From positions 248,001 to 312,000 of the forward strand of contig NZ_QGGH01000002.1 in NCBI RefSeq assembly GCF_003148495.1: a stretch of 64,000 nucleotides of DNA, in the 5' to 3' direction. Shown in pieces: positions 27,531-38,299 of the stretch. Below the pieces are notes generated by a model. It saw only the letters and a list, made by a program, of their open reading frames with translations, was not told where the DNA came from and made no database searches. Source of the DNA: Mesorhizobium loti. GTDB lineage: Bacteria > Pseudomonadota > Alphaproteobacteria > Rhizobiales > Rhizobiaceae. A program made the translations under genes and the position numbers. Within the stretch, counting starts at the first letter, position 1; the number at the start of each line of letters is the position of its first letter.

Positions 27531-28282
27531 ATCACCTTGGCCCCGGTCCTATCAAGCTGGCGGCGTATCGGGTCGGACAGGCCATCGTCGGTAATCACAA
27601 CATCGACGCTCGACAGCGAAAAGGCCTTGGAGGTCCCGCTGACGCCCCATTTGCTCGAATCCGCAAGGAGGACAACGCGCCGGGCCATGCGCACGAGGTT
27701 TCGCTTCGTTCGCGCCATGTCTTCGTTCACGTCGACCACATCCAGTGACGAGTCAATCGCATGCGCTCCAACAAAGACCTGATGCGCTACCAAGCCGCCG
27801 AGAGCCGTGTCGGCATCGGTGATCAGCGTGCTCACCGTGTCTGGATAGACCCGGCCACCGATCATGTGAACGTCGAGCCCGGGCCGATGCATCAGATGCT
27901 GCACGATATTCATCGCCGTGGCCGCGACCACGACATTGCTGAGCGGCGGTAACAGCATGGCAACCTGCATCAATGTCGAGCCGCCGTCGAAGATAACCGA
28001 TTGGTTGTCCTCGAACAGTTCTACCGCTGCCCGGGCGATGCGTTTCTTTGCATCGAGGTTTGTTTGCATTCGCCGGGCGAACGCGGCTGTGGTCGAATCC
28101 GTGGTCCGGGTCACCGCGCCTCCACGGGTCTTGGTCAGCAGTCCCTTGCGGTCCAGAATCTCGAGGTCGGAGCGCACCGTGACTTCCGACACGCCAAAAT
28201 CGTCTGACAGGTCCTTGATGCGAACCTGTCCGCTGCGTTGCACTTCACCCAGGATCGATTGGCGTCTCTGCTCTGACAACAT
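27521..28282 (-). CDS. DeoR family transcriptional regulator
   Basis: A 253-residue DeoR/GlpR-type repressor. The helix-turn-helix (LSEQRRQSILGEVQRSGQVRIKDLSDDFGVSEVTVRSDLEIL) fills residues 2-43, and the sugar-phosphate-sensing domain follows with IFDGGSTLMQVA near 98 and HAIDSSLDV near 176. The ATG at 28282 (MLSEQRR) is the family start; the frame is open 39 codons further upstream without matching the family. It is divergent from the aldolase gene and probably represses the large operon to the right. Confidence 0.92.
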   Translation of the reverse strand: MLSEQRRQSILGEVQRSGQVRIKDLSDDFGVSEVTVRSDLEILDRKGLLTKTRGGAVTRTTDSTTAAFARRMQTNLDAKKRIARAAVELFEDNQSVIFDGGSTLMQVAMLLPPLSNVVVAATAMNIVQHLMHRPGLDVHMIGGRVYPDTVSTLITDADTALGGLVAHQVFVGAHAIDSSLDVVDVNEDMARTKRNLVRMARRVVLLADSSKWGVSGTSKAFSLSSVDVVITDDGLSDPIRRQLDRTGAKVIYA

Positions 28283-28352
28283 TGCCCTGTCCTTGCCTCC
28301 ATGCGCCAAGCGATCGCTTTGGCCTCGGTTCACTCTATCAAAAATATGCGAA

Positions 28353-28368
28353 TTCGAAAGCTTTCGAA
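28353..28368. promoter_or_regulatory. Candidate DeoR operator
   Basis: TTCGAAAGCTTTCGAA is a perfect 16-bp palindrome between the DeoR gene and the aldolase gene. Another CTTTCG follows near 28388. Repeated CTTTCG/CGAAAG elements are common in DeoR-family operators. Confidence 0.65.
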
Positions 28369-28444
28369 AGATTGCATTTATCATTTCTTTCGCAAACACT
28401 GGGTCCAGGGTTTTTAAATCAATCGATTGGAGAGTTTTGGACTC

Positions 28445-29245
28445 ATGAGCCTCGGAACCAAGGTGCGCCTGGCGCGCCTCTTCTCACACCCATCGGGAAA
28501 TCTTTTTGGCGGCGCGGTCGACCACTTTGTCGGCTATGGCGACGTGCGCAAAGGAGGTCTTGCCGACCTGCCGGGCGCGCTTGCACGCGTCATGGTGGGC
28601 AAACCCGACTACGTCAGCATCCAGCCTGGCACCGCGCGTCATCTATGGCCGCAATACGCCGGCAAGGCTTCCCTGGTGATCCAGGCCGGCTGCTTCACCC
28701 CAGACGATCGCATCAGTGAACTGATTGCAACGCCCGAGGATGCGGTGCGCGCTGGCGCCGATGCGTTGGCCGTGGCCATTCCGGTGCGCGGCGCGACCGA
28801 GGGCAAATACATACGCTGGCTGACCGATTCGGTGAATGCGGCGGCCCGTTACGGCATGCCGGTGGTGGCGCATATCTACCCTCGCGATTTCACCGACGGG
28901 GCAAAAATCGTCTTCACCCCCGACGAGATCGCCTATGCGGCACGCATCGGCTACGAGTCCGGCGTCGACGTGATCAAGATCGGTTATACCGGCGATTTCG
29001 AGTCGTTTCGAGAGACCGTTCGGACCTGCCCGGTGCCGGTTGTGATCGCCGGTGGTCCGAAGACAGACACGCTGCTCGGCGCCCTTCAGCAGACGGCGGA
29101 CGCCATCCGTGCCGGCGCGCGCGGTGCCGTGGTGGGCCGCAATCTCTGGGGGCATGGCGATCCGGAAAAGGCAGCGATTGCCTTTCGGGGCGTCATCCAT
29201 GACGGCCTTTCGGCGCAAGACGCCTTGGCGAAGGCGGGTGCCTGA
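28445..29245 (+). CDS. Class I aldolase, DeoC/LacD/FbaB (DhnA-LsrF) type
   Basis: A 266-residue TIM-barrel aldolase. The Schiff-base lysine is Lys178 in DVIKIGYTGDFESF, a motif shared with archaeal-type fructose-bisphosphate aldolases and LsrF. The phosphate-binding end is VVIAGGPKTD and GARGAVVGRNLWGH. It should cleave or transfer acyl/keto units of a phosphorylated sugar made by the kinases in this operon. The ATG at 28445 was chosen; GGAGAG is about 10 nt upstream, and a TTG six codons earlier lies on that site. It is the first gene of the DeoR-linked operon; the PfkB gene follows after 3 nt. Confidence 0.85.
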   Translation: MSLGTKVRLARLFSHPSGNLFGGAVDHFVGYGDVRKGGLADLPGALARVMVGKPDYVSIQPGTARHLWPQYAGKASLVIQAGCFTPDDRISELIATPEDAVRAGADALAVAIPVRGATEGKYIRWLTDSVNAAARYGMPVVAHIYPRDFTDGAKIVFTPDEIAYAARIGYESGVDVIKIGYTGDFESFRETVRTCPVPVVIAGGPKTDTLLGALQQTADAIRAGARGAVVGRNLWGHGDPEKAAIAFRGVIHDGLSAQDALAKAGA

Positions 29246-29248
29246 ACG

Positions 29249-30232
29249 ATGCCAACCGTCCCTTCAATCCTCGGCTTCGGAGCTATTGCGATCGACGACA
29301 TCGTCTATGTCGATCAGCCGTTGTCGGCGGGCAAGGGGAAGGTCCTGCAAAGTGCCCGAGCTTTCGGGGGAAATGTCGCGACGGCACTTGCCGCCGTCGC
29401 GCGGCTCGGCGGAACCGCCGGGTTCGTCGGATGGCTGGGCAGTGCCGCGGATGACGCCGTGCTGTGCGATCTCGCTGCGAGCGGCGTTGAAACCGTGTTC
29501 GCGCCGCGCCACCCGCACGCGCGCCCGGTGCGCTCGCGCATCACCGTCGGTTCGGATGGGGAGCGGTTCATCGCGTATGACGACGAAGCGATGCTGGGCA
29601 CCGCGCCGGACTTTCCGGACGGGGTTCTCAGCCGCGCGACCGTCCTGATCGTCGACAGCTATGCGATCCGGTCGCTGGATGTCGTGGCTCGGGCTAGCGA
29701 TCTCGGCCTTGCGATCCTCGGCGATATCGAATGGAGCAGCGGCCCAGCCACGGAGCGGCTGATCGGGCTCTGCGACCACCTCATTCTTCCCCTGGGCTTT
29801 GCGCGGACCGCTACGGGCTGCCGATTGCCCGCCGAGATGCTCGATGCATTGTGGTCGCCGTCGCGATCCGCCGTCGTTCTGACCGATGGCGGCAGGGGCG
29901 TGTACTATCGCGGACGCGACGAGATAGGGCTCTGGCACCTGCCTCCGCACCGGGTTGCAGTCGTCGACTCGACCGGCGCCGGTGACTGCTTTCACGGCGC
30001 CTATGCCCATGCATTGACGCGCGGTGCCGACACCGCAGGCCGGGTCGCATTCGCCGCCGCGGCGGCCGCCCTTTCGATAACCGGGCGGGGCGGGCGCGAG
30101 GCACTTCCGACCGACGACCAGGTCACGGAACTCCTGGCATCGACGAACGCGCCGTCGGCAGTCGAACTGAAATATGCGCGGCTCGATACCGAAACATTGC
30201 CCGAACTATCCGAGGAAAATATTCGCAGGTGA
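29249..30232 (+). CDS. PfkB family carbohydrate kinase
   Basis: A 327-residue ribokinase-fold kinase. N-terminal GFGAIAIDDIVYVDQPL, the di-glycine FGGNVATALAAVARLGG, and the anion-hole motif DSTGAGDCFHGAYA with the catalytic base Asp246 are all present. It phosphorylates a sugar or keto-sugar with ATP. Placed directly after the aldolase, it may prepare its substrate. The specific substrate cannot be read from sequence. Confidence 0.87.
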   Translation: MPTVPSILGFGAIAIDDIVYVDQPLSAGKGKVLQSARAFGGNVATALAAVARLGGTAGFVGWLGSAADDAVLCDLAASGVETVFAPRHPHARPVRSRITVGSDGERFIAYDDEAMLGTAPDFPDGVLSRATVLIVDSYAIRSLDVVARASDLGLAILGDIEWSSGPATERLIGLCDHLILPLGFARTATGCRLPAEMLDALWSPSRSAVVLTDGGRGVYYRGRDEIGLWHLPPHRVAVVDSTGAGDCFHGAYAHALTRGADTAGRVAFAAAAAALSITGRGGREALPTDDQVTELLASTNAPSAVELKYARLDTETLPELSEENIRR

Positions 30233-30288
30233 ACATAGGCCGAGGACAATCATAAAAATCAGTGGCTTAGACTTGTGGAGGGAGGAAT

Positions 30289-31434
<1,146 letters not shown>

Positions 31435-31544
31435 ATATCCGCGGCAAGGCCCGCAGGCGAGGGTGAGGCGCCTGCGTAAGAAGACTTCTGAATAACCAGA
31501 CGATCGTCCGCATTGTGCGGTCGATCCCAAAGAAGGAGGAGAAA

Positions 31545-32792
31545 ATGATGTTTCGTATTAAACCCGCGATGCTGAAAATAGCCGCGGCCGCATGGTTGCT
31601 TGGCGCAACCGGCGCCATGGCGGACACGACGCTGGAATTCACCCAATGGTGGGAGCCCGAATTGCCGGCTGGCTCGCTCAGGGCGATCATGGATGACTTC
31701 GAGGCCGCAAACCCCGGAGTCAAGGTGACGCTGGTCAGCGGCCCCTACGCGACCACGCGAGACCAGATCTCGGTTGGTGCTGCAACCGGAACGCTCAGCG
31801 ACGTCGTCGGTCTCGACGGTGCCTGGGTGAACAATCTGAATGCGCAGAACGCACTCGCCGACATGAATCCGATGATGGATGCGAGCGGTTTCGACAAGAG
31901 CCAGGTCGCGGACATCATCAAGGTGGACGGCAAGGCGGTGATGTTTCCCGTGGCTTCCTTCGTCTATCCGGTCTTCGTGAATTTGGACCTCGCCGCCCAG
32001 GCAGGCGTGACCAAGCTGCCGTCGACCCGTGCGGAGTTTCTGGAAGCCGCCAAGAAGATGACGAAGGCCGACAAGAACCAGTATGGCTGGGTGCTGCCCC
32101 TGTCGCTGCAAACGCCATCCGGCGTCCAGAACGACATGATGTCGTGGGTTTGGGCTTCGGGTCAGTCGATGATGGCGAACGGCAAGCCAGACCTTGAGGG
32201 CAAACCGGTGGTGGATATGCTCACCTTCGTCAAATCACTCAACGACGCCGGCACCATCTCGCCCGGCATCGCCACCAAGACCGAGCAGGAAAAGGTCGAG
32301 GAGTTCGTCAACGACCGCGTCGGGATGATGATCGACTCGCTCGCGCATGTGAACCTCATCCGCAAGCGCAATCCCAAGCTGAACTTCGACCTCATCCCGG
32401 TCCCTGTCGTGGAAAACTATACCGGCAAGCGCGGCCTTCCCTATGCCTCCTGGGGCATAGGCATCTCTGCTGCCTCGAAACATCAGGAAGAGGCCTGGAA
32501 ACTCGTCCAATATCTGATGAGTGAAAAGGTGAACGCCAAGCTCGTGTCGCTTGCAAACGCCTTCCCGGGCAACGTCAACGCCAAGCCCGACTTCGTGACC
32601 TCGGACAAGGCTTTCGGCAAGGCTTTTGAAATCTTCAAGACCGGTTATCTCGCCAATGAGTTCACGGGCCTACCGGTGGCTGAAGACCTGATGACCCAGT
32701 TCGACGTGCAAGCCCAGAAGATGCTCGCCGGCGAGCAGTCTCCCGAACAAGCCGCCGCCGCCGCTCAGAAGGGCTGGATGGCGAAATTCTGA
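31545..32792 (+). CDS. ABC sugar-binding protein (family 1)
   Basis: A 415-residue family 1 solute-binding protein. The Sec signal is KIAAAAWLLGATGAMADT. The mature part begins TLEFTQWWEPELPAGSLRAIMDDFEAANPGVKV. The ATG at 31545 follows a near-perfect AAGGAGG at 5-6 nt. It sits between the MalK gene (110 nt upstream) and the permeases (138 nt downstream, with a hairpin between). The ligand is unknown; polyol or keto-sugar use is suggested by the operon enzymes. Confidence 0.9.
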   Translation: MMFRIKPAMLKIAAAAWLLGATGAMADTTLEFTQWWEPELPAGSLRAIMDDFEAANPGVKVTLVSGPYATTRDQISVGAATGTLSDVVGLDGAWVNNLNAQNALADMNPMMDASGFDKSQVADIIKVDGKAVMFPVASFVYPVFVNLDLAAQAGVTKLPSTRAEFLEAAKKMTKADKNQYGWVLPLSLQTPSGVQNDMMSWVWASGQSMMANGKPDLEGKPVVDMLTFVKSLNDAGTISPGIATKTEQEKVEEFVNDRVGMMIDSLAHVNLIRKRNPKLNFDLIPVPVVENYTGKRGLPYASWGIGISAASKHQEEAWKLVQYLMSEKVNAKLVSLANAFPGNVNAKPDFVTSDKAFGKAFEIFKTGYLANEFTGLPVAEDLMTQFDVQAQKMLAGEQSPEQAAAAAQKGWMAKF

Positions 32793-32824
32793 TCGGCCTG
32801 TTCCCGTTTGCTATCTTCGACCGG

Positions 32825-32848
32825 GTGGCCTGACTTCGGGCAGGCCAC
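32825..32848 (+). other. Intercistronic hairpin after the binding-protein gene
   Basis: GTGGCCTG (32825-32832) pairs perfectly with CAGGCCAC (32841-32848) around an 8-nt loop. No T run follows. It lies just after the binding-protein stop, as at 18625, and may stabilise that part of the message. Confidence 0.6.
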
Positions 32849-32930
32849 TCGGCAACAACGGATCGGCAATTTGAGATGAACCTGTTTTTGAAGCTTACCT
32901 TCTCTTGAAGGCGTATCCCAAGGTTGGCAC

Positions 32931-33827
32931 ATGACCCGGCAAAAACGCTCCCACCACAAGCTGAAGCGAGCGGTCGCACCCTACCTCTATCTGTCGCCTT
33001 CGCTGCTCATCATCGGGCTGCTGATGCTGCTGCCGATGGTGACGGTGATTGCCTACTCGTTCCAGAACAGTGCGGTGCTGCGTCGTGACCCATCCTTTGC
33101 CGGACTGAAACACTACCAGGCGATCTTCGACGACCCCGTGTTCTGGGCTTCGCTGTGGCACACGCTCTACTTCACATGCATGAGTGTCATTTTCCACATG
33201 ACCATCGGCATGGCCTTCGCGCTCATGCTGAACAGCGACCGCATTAATCCGACGCTGCGCAATATTCTGCGCGTGCTCTACATACTGCCCTGGCTGTTCA
33301 CCGCGGTGATTATCGCCGTGATCTGGCGCCTCCTGCTTGAGCCGAACGGTGTCGTGAATAGCATTCTCATGCAAATCGGCATCATCGGTTCCAAGGTCGA
33401 ATGGTTTTCCTCGCCTCAGACCGCGCTGCACGCCGTCACCTTTGCCAATATCTGGGCGGGCTATCCGCTCTTCATGGTCAGCCTGCTCGCGGGTTTGCAG
33501 GGCATTCCCAAGGATTTCTACGAGGCCGCCGATATCGACGGGGCGAAAGCCTACCAGAAGCTGATCTTCATCACCATCCCGCAGCTGATGCCGATCATCA
33601 TCAGCATCTCGCTGCTCGACTTCATCTGGACCATGCAGGTCTTCCCGTTAATCTGGATAACGACGGGCGGTGGCCCGATCTACTCGACCGAGGTCCTCAG
33701 CACCTACACGTACAAGCTGGCGTTTTCGAGCTACAACCTGTCACAGGCGTCGGCGAGCGCCGTGGTCATCCTGCTGATCTCTCTCGGCCTGACGCTGTTC
33801 TACATCCGTTATCAGAAGGCTCGGTAG
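32931..33827 (+). CDS. ABC sugar importer permease, MalF family
   Basis: A 298-residue permease with six hydrophobic spans. The start (RSHHKLKRAVAPYLYLSPSLLIIGLLML) and the coupling motif FYEAADIDGAKAYQKLIFITIPQLMP near residue 200 are typical. The ATG has AAGG about 8 nt upstream. The MalG-type gene starts 5 nt after its stop. Confidence 0.92.
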   Translation: MTRQKRSHHKLKRAVAPYLYLSPSLLIIGLLMLLPMVTVIAYSFQNSAVLRRDPSFAGLKHYQAIFDDPVFWASLWHTLYFTCMSVIFHMTIGMAFALMLNSDRINPTLRNILRVLYILPWLFTAVIIAVIWRLLLEPNGVVNSILMQIGIIGSKVEWFSSPQTALHAVTFANIWAGYPLFMVSLLAGLQGIPKDFYEAADIDGAKAYQKLIFITIPQLMPIIISISLLDFIWTMQVFPLIWITTGGGPIYSTEVLSTYTYKLAFSSYNLSQASASAVVILLISLGLTLFYIRYQKAR

Positions 33828-33832
33828 TCACC

Positions 33833-34675
33833 ATGAGGAAACGAAACTCTGGCAAAGACAAGCTGATCACTGTCGCGCTGCATGTTGCTCTTGCGGCTGG
33901 ACTGTTCTTCGCAGCCTTCCCGATCTACTGGATGCTCAGCAGCTCGTTCAAGTCGAACACCGAAATCTTTGCCCTGCCACCAACCATCCTGCCAAAGGCC
34001 TTCACGCTGGAAGCGTATGCAGCCATCCTTGGCGACCCGGTAAAGCTGCGTTTCTTCTTCAATAGCTATTTCGTGGCGGGATCGGTGACCGTGCTGACGG
34101 TGCTGATCGCCTTGCTGGCGGCCTACGGGTTCAGCCGCTTCAACTTCCGCGGCAAGGGCAGCCTGAACACAATCATCATCAGCACGCAGACGATTCCGCC
34201 GATCACACTTTTGATCCCCTTCTTCGGGCTTGTCGTCTCATACGGTATCTTCGATACCTACGTCGCACTGATCCTGACTTACCTGGTGTTTACACTGCCG
34301 TACGCGATCCTGCTGATGACGGGATATCTGAACACCTTGCCCCGCGATCTCGATGAAGCCGTGGCTGTCGATGGCGGCACCAGTTGGACAGCGCTTTGGC
34401 GGGTGATCGTCCCGATTTCACTGCCTGGTATCGTGGCGACGTCGGTCTACACCTTCCTGTTGTGCTGGAACGAATTTCTCTTTGCGCTGACGCTGACGAA
34501 GTCAACGTCCATGCGCACCGTCCCGATCGGCATCCAGCTGTTGATGGGGCAGCACGCCTTCGAATGGAACCAGATGATGGCGATGAGCGTGCTCGGCTCG
34601 CTACCGCTCTTGCTCATCTACCTCGTTGCCCAGAGGTACTTCCTCGCCGGCATGACCGCAGGCTCGGTCAAGTAG
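33833..34675 (+). CDS. ABC sugar importer permease, MalG family
   Basis: A 280-residue permease. FAAFPIYWMLSSSFKSNTEIF near residue 26 and the coupling motif DLDEAVAVDGGTSWTALWRVIVPISLPG near residue 168 are visible; the common ARMDGA core of the motif is AVDGGT here. A longer frame upstream is the shadow of the MalF-type gene. It completes the importer. Confidence 0.91.
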   Translation: MRKRNSGKDKLITVALHVALAAGLFFAAFPIYWMLSSSFKSNTEIFALPPTILPKAFTLEAYAAILGDPVKLRFFFNSYFVAGSVTVLTVLIALLAAYGFSRFNFRGKGSLNTIIISTQTIPPITLLIPFFGLVVSYGIFDTYVALILTYLVFTLPYAILLMTGYLNTLPRDLDEAVAVDGGTSWTALWRVIVPISLPGIVATSVYTFLLCWNEFLFALTLTKSTSMRTVPIGIQLLMGQHAFEWNQMMAMSVLGSLPLLLIYLVAQRYFLAGMTAGSVK

Positions 34676-34738
34676 GATGTCCTTCCCACGGCGACGCAGA
34701 GTGGCATCAAGCAATAAGCGGAATCAAGGAATGAAAGT

Positions 34739-35560
34739 ATGAACGTGAAAGACCTCAAAGTCGGCTGCCAGACCTTCACCTGGGAAATGCTTGGCAAGGC
34801 CTGGACTGGCGGCCCCGACGATCTGTTGAAGGCGATCGCCGATGGCGGCTATGCCGGCATCGAGATCACCGACACCATGATCGGCCACTATGCCGGCAAG
34901 CCAGCGGAATTCGCCGCCGCGCTGAAGGCGTCCGGTTTGATGCTGGTCTCCTTCGCCTTCGGCTCGAACAGTGGTTTTACGCTGAAGGAGAAGATCGGCA
35001 CCGACCTCGATACCGCCAAACGCTGGATCGACTTCGCCGCTGCCTTCCCAGGCGCGCTGGTGTCGATGGGCTCTGCGACGGTGGTCTCCGATGGTCCGCG
35101 CGACGACAAGTTCGCGATCGCGGCCGAGGTCTACAACAAAGCCGGCGAACTCGGACGCAAGGCCGGCGTCGATGTTGCCGTGCATCCAAGCTCGCACCAC
35201 AACACGCTGCTGTTCGACCGCACCGACTACGACACGATCTTTGCCTTGCTCGACCCCGATCTGGTCGGCTGGGTGCCGGATACCGGCCATATCCTGCGCG
35301 GCCACAAGGACATGGCCGACACGCTGCGCACCCACCGCGACCGCATCCGCTACATCCACTTGAAGGACGTCGATGCCAACGGCACCTGGGCCATGCTCGG
35401 CAAGGGCGTCTGCGACACGCCTGCGGTCATCGAGATTGCAGGCACCGCGCCACGCTTCAACGGCTGGCTGGTGCTGGAGGAGGAATCCGAGACGGCCGCC
35501 GCCGATCCCGCCGGCGCGGTGAAGACCAACCGCCAGACGATGCGCTCCTACAGCGCCTGA
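34739..35560 (+). CDS. Sugar phosphate isomerase/epimerase (AP2Ec TIM barrel, IolE-like)
   Basis: A 273-residue xylose-isomerase-like TIM barrel. Metal-binding positions are suggested by GIEITD near residue 41, VAVHPSSHH near 145, VGWVPDTGHI near 177, YIHLKDVD near 204 and VLEEES near 243. The YIHLKD and WAMLGKGVCD blocks recall inosose dehydratase (IolE) and relatives, but the substrate is not clear. AAGGA lies upstream of the ATG. It is 12 nt before the oxidoreductase gene, suggesting that the two act in sequence. Confidence 0.84.
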   Translation: MNVKDLKVGCQTFTWEMLGKAWTGGPDDLLKAIADGGYAGIEITDTMIGHYAGKPAEFAAALKASGLMLVSFAFGSNSGFTLKEKIGTDLDTAKRWIDFAAAFPGALVSMGSATVVSDGPRDDKFAIAAEVYNKAGELGRKAGVDVAVHPSSHHNTLLFDRTDYDTIFALLDPDLVGWVPDTGHILRGHKDMADTLRTHRDRIRYIHLKDVDANGTWAMLGKGVCDTPAVIEIAGTAPRFNGWLVLEEESETAAADPAGAVKTNRQTMRSYSA

Positions 35561-35571
35561 AGAACGAGACG

Positions 35572-36648
35572 ATGATCAAGAAACAGGACAGACGCCTCAG
35601 GGTTGGCGTGCTCGGCTGCGGCCCCATCGCGCAGTTCGCGCATCTGGAATCCTGCGTCAAGGCCGGCAATGCCGACCTCTACGCCATCTGCGACGCGGCA
35701 CCCGACCTGCTCGCCCGCATGGGCGCCACCTACGAGCCGCAGAAGATCTATGCCGACTATGATGCGATGCTCGCCGATCCCGAATTGGAAGCCGTGATCG
35801 TCGCCACCTCGGACGCCTATCACGTGCCGATGTCGATCAAGGCGCTCGATGCCGGCAAGCATGTTCTGTGTGAAAAGCCGATCGGCACCTCGGTCGAGGA
35901 AGGCGAGGCGCTGGCGCAGGCGGTCAGGCGCTCGGGCAAGGTGCTGCAGGTCGGCCACATGAAACGCTTCGATCCGGCGCTGGAGGCGGCGCGCGACTTC
36001 GTCCACGACGAGATCGGTGAGGTGCTGGCGCTGAAGGCCTGGTATTGCGATTCCACCCACCGCTACACCAACACCGATGCCGTGCAGCCGCTGCCCGTCA
36101 CCAGCAAGCTGGCGAGGAAGCCGGCGGGAAATCCGAAGGCCGATCTCAGGCAGTATTTCATGCTGGCGCACGGCTCGCATCTCGTCGACACGGCGCGTTT
36201 CCTGTGCGGTGATATCGTCGCCGTGCGCGCCCGGCTCAATGAGAAATTCGGCGCCTATTGCTGGTTCGTCGAGACCGAGTTCGCCAGCGGCGCGCTCGGC
36301 CATCTCGACCTGACCGTCGCCGTTCGCATGGACTGGCACGAAGGCTTTCAGCTCTATGGCGAGAACGGTTCCGTCATCGCCAGGACCTTCAACCCCTGGT
36401 ACTTCCGCGCCAGCGAGGTCGAGATCTTTCACGAGAAGACCGCCACCGCCCACAAGCCGCTCGGCGCCGACGGCCATTTCTTCCGCCGCCAGCTGGAAGG
36501 TCTTGCCCAAACGGTGCTGGAAGGCACGCCGATGCGCGGCGCCAATGTCGAGGACGGCATCGCCTCGATCCGCGCCATGGTCGCCATTGCGCGTTCGGTG
36601 GAGACCGGTGAGCGGGTCGAACTCGCCTCGGTTTCGGGAGCGGTGTGA
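35572..36648 (+). CDS. Gfo/Idh/MocA family oxidoreductase
   Basis: A 358-residue NAD(P)-dependent oxidoreductase. The Rossmann motif is GVLGCGPIAQ near residue 12, followed by HVLCEKPIG near 98 and a C-terminal catalytic half with HGSHLVDTARFL near 201. Members oxidise a ring hydroxyl of a sugar or inositol, often at C3. Flanked by two TIM-barrel isomerases, it resembles pathways that pass through a 3-keto sugar. Its stop overlaps the next start by one base. Confidence 0.88.
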   Translation: MIKKQDRRLRVGVLGCGPIAQFAHLESCVKAGNADLYAICDAAPDLLARMGATYEPQKIYADYDAMLADPELEAVIVATSDAYHVPMSIKALDAGKHVLCEKPIGTSVEEGEALAQAVRRSGKVLQVGHMKRFDPALEAARDFVHDEIGEVLALKAWYCDSTHRYTNTDAVQPLPVTSKLARKPAGNPKADLRQYFMLAHGSHLVDTARFLCGDIVAVRARLNEKFGAYCWFVETEFASGALGHLDLTVAVRMDWHEGFQLYGENGSVIARTFNPWYFRASEVEIFHEKTATAHKPLGADGHFFRRQLEGLAQTVLEGTPMRGANVEDGIASIRAMVAIARSVETGERVELASVSGAV

Positions 36649-37466
36649 TGCGTCTCGGCATTTTCGCCAAGACTTTTTCCGGCGCCGAGCCGGCCGCGGT
36701 GCTCGCGGCCGTTCGGCAAGCGGGCTATGAGACGACGCAGTTCAATCTCGCGTGTGCCGGCCTGCCGTCGATGCCGGATGCGGTGCCGGCGGAAGCTGTT
36801 GCTTCCATCCGTGCCGCCGCGCAATCGAGCGGTGTTTCCCTTGCGGCACTGTCGGGCACCTACAACATGGCGCATCCCGACAAGGCCGTCCGCGACGATG
36901 GTCTCAGGCGCCTGGCCGTGGTCATCGAGGCCGCTGCTGCCCTGGACATCCCGCTGGTCACGCTCTGCACCGGCTCGCGCAACGCCGCCGATCAATGGGC
37001 GTATCACCCCGACAATGCCACGCCTGCCGCCTGGTTCGACATGGCCGCCGAGATGGAGAAGGCGCTGGCACTGGCCGAAGCCGCCGGCGTCGATCTCGGC
37101 ATCGAGCCTGAGCAGGCCAACATCGTCACCTCGGCCAAGGACGCGACCAGGCTGATCGCGGAGATGGGATCGAAGCATCTGAAGATCGTGCTTGATCCGG
37201 CAAACCTGTTCGAGCACGCGACGCCGGACGAAGCGCGCGCCATCGTTGTCGCGGCGATCGACGAGGCTGCCGGCCATATCGCTATGGCGCACGCCAAGGA
37301 CCGCTTTGGCGACGGTCGGTTCGCCACATCAGGGCAAGGCATCGTCAATTTTCCCGATTTCGTCGCGCGGCTGAAGGCAGCCGGCTTCGAGGGATCGATT
37401 GTCACCCACGGACTGTCCGCCGACGAAGCCCCCGGCGTCGCCGCCTTCTTGCGGGGGCTCCTCTGA
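36648..37466 (+). CDS. Sugar phosphate isomerase/epimerase (AP2Ec TIM barrel)
   Basis: A 272-residue TIM-barrel protein distinct from the one at 34739. Likely metal positions are in TLCTGSRN near residue 103, LGIEPEQAN near 149, IVLDPANLFEH near 180 and MAHAKDRFGDGRF near 213. Members interconvert keto and aldo sugars or act on 3-keto sugars. It begins at the TGATG junction with the oxidoreductase and its last base overlaps the start of the hydrolase gene. Confidence 0.83.
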   Translation: MRLGIFAKTFSGAEPAAVLAAVRQAGYETTQFNLACAGLPSMPDAVPAEAVASIRAAAQSSGVSLAALSGTYNMAHPDKAVRDDGLRRLAVVIEAAAALDIPLVTLCTGSRNAADQWAYHPDNATPAAWFDMAAEMEKALALAEAAGVDLGIEPEQANIVTSAKDATRLIAEMGSKHLKIVLDPANLFEHATPDEARAIVVAAIDEAAGHIAMAHAKDRFGDGRFATSGQGIVNFPDFVARLKAAGFEGSIVTHGLSADEAPGVAAFLRGLL

Positions 37467-38299
37467 TGAGCGCCGGGCCGGCGACCATGCTTCGCGACGA
37501 TGCAGCACTTCGTGTCTTCGACACGGGGCAGGGCAGGCTTCCCATCATCTTCCAGCATGGACTTGGCGGTGATGCCATCCAAGTGGCGCAAAACTTTCCC
37601 GACGGCCCTTCATACCGCCGGCTGACCGTCGAATGCCGCGCGCAGGGCGGCTCCGGCGCGGGCACGACACGGCCCTTTTCGATCGCCATGTTTGCCGACG
37701 ATGTGCTGGCCGCCGCGGATGCGGCCGGGATCGATCGTTTCGTCGCCGGCGGTATTTCGATGGGCGCGGCCATCGCCTTGCGGCTTGCCGCCCGGCACCC
37801 GGACCGCATCCTGGGTTTGGTGCTTGTTCGCCCTGCCTGGGCTTTCGATGCGGCGCCGCAAAACATGCTCCCCTACGCGGAAGTGGCGGAGCTTATCCGC
37901 AGCCGTCAACTGGATGAAGGGCGGGATATCTTCGCCGCTTCCGCGACTGCCGCACGCTTTCGCACCGAGGCGCCGGACAACCTTGCTTCCCTGCTCGGCT
38001 TCTTCGCGCGCGACAACGCCGCCGTTTTCGCCGAGGTGATGCAATCGATCGCAAACGATGGGCCTGGCGTGACACGGGCCGAAGCCGCTGGCTTCAAAAC
38101 GCCCACGCTCGTCATCGGCACCGGCATCGATCTCGTACATCCGCTGGCGACCGCGCGCAGCCTCGCCGACGCCATCCCAAACGCTGCCTTTGCGGAGGTG
38201 ACGCCGAAGGCCACCGACAAGGAGCGCCATTTCGCCGAAATCCGCGCCGCCATCGGCAGCTTCCTCGAAGATCGTTTTAACAACCAGGACCAATCATGA
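37466..38299 (+). CDS. Alpha/beta hydrolase
   Basis: A 277-residue alpha/beta hydrolase. The oxyanion region is QHGLGGD near residue 30, the nucleophile elbow GGISMGAA near 95, and a late His lies in KERHFAEI. There is no signal peptide. It may open a lactone or remove an ester within the pathway; a sugar lactone made by the oxidoreductase is a reasonable guess. It overlaps the Rpe-like gene by 4 bp. Confidence 0.8.
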   Translation: MSAGPATMLRDDAALRVFDTGQGRLPIIFQHGLGGDAIQVAQNFPDGPSYRRLTVECRAQGGSGAGTTRPFSIAMFADDVLAAADAAGIDRFVAGGISMGAAIALRLAARHPDRILGLVLVRPAWAFDAAPQNMLPYAEVAELIRSRQLDEGRDIFAASATAARFRTEAPDNLASLLGFFARDNAAVFAEVMQSIANDGPGVTRAEAAGFKTPTLVIGTGIDLVHPLATARSLADAIPNAAFAEVTPKATDKERHFAEIRAAIGSFLEDRFNNQDQS

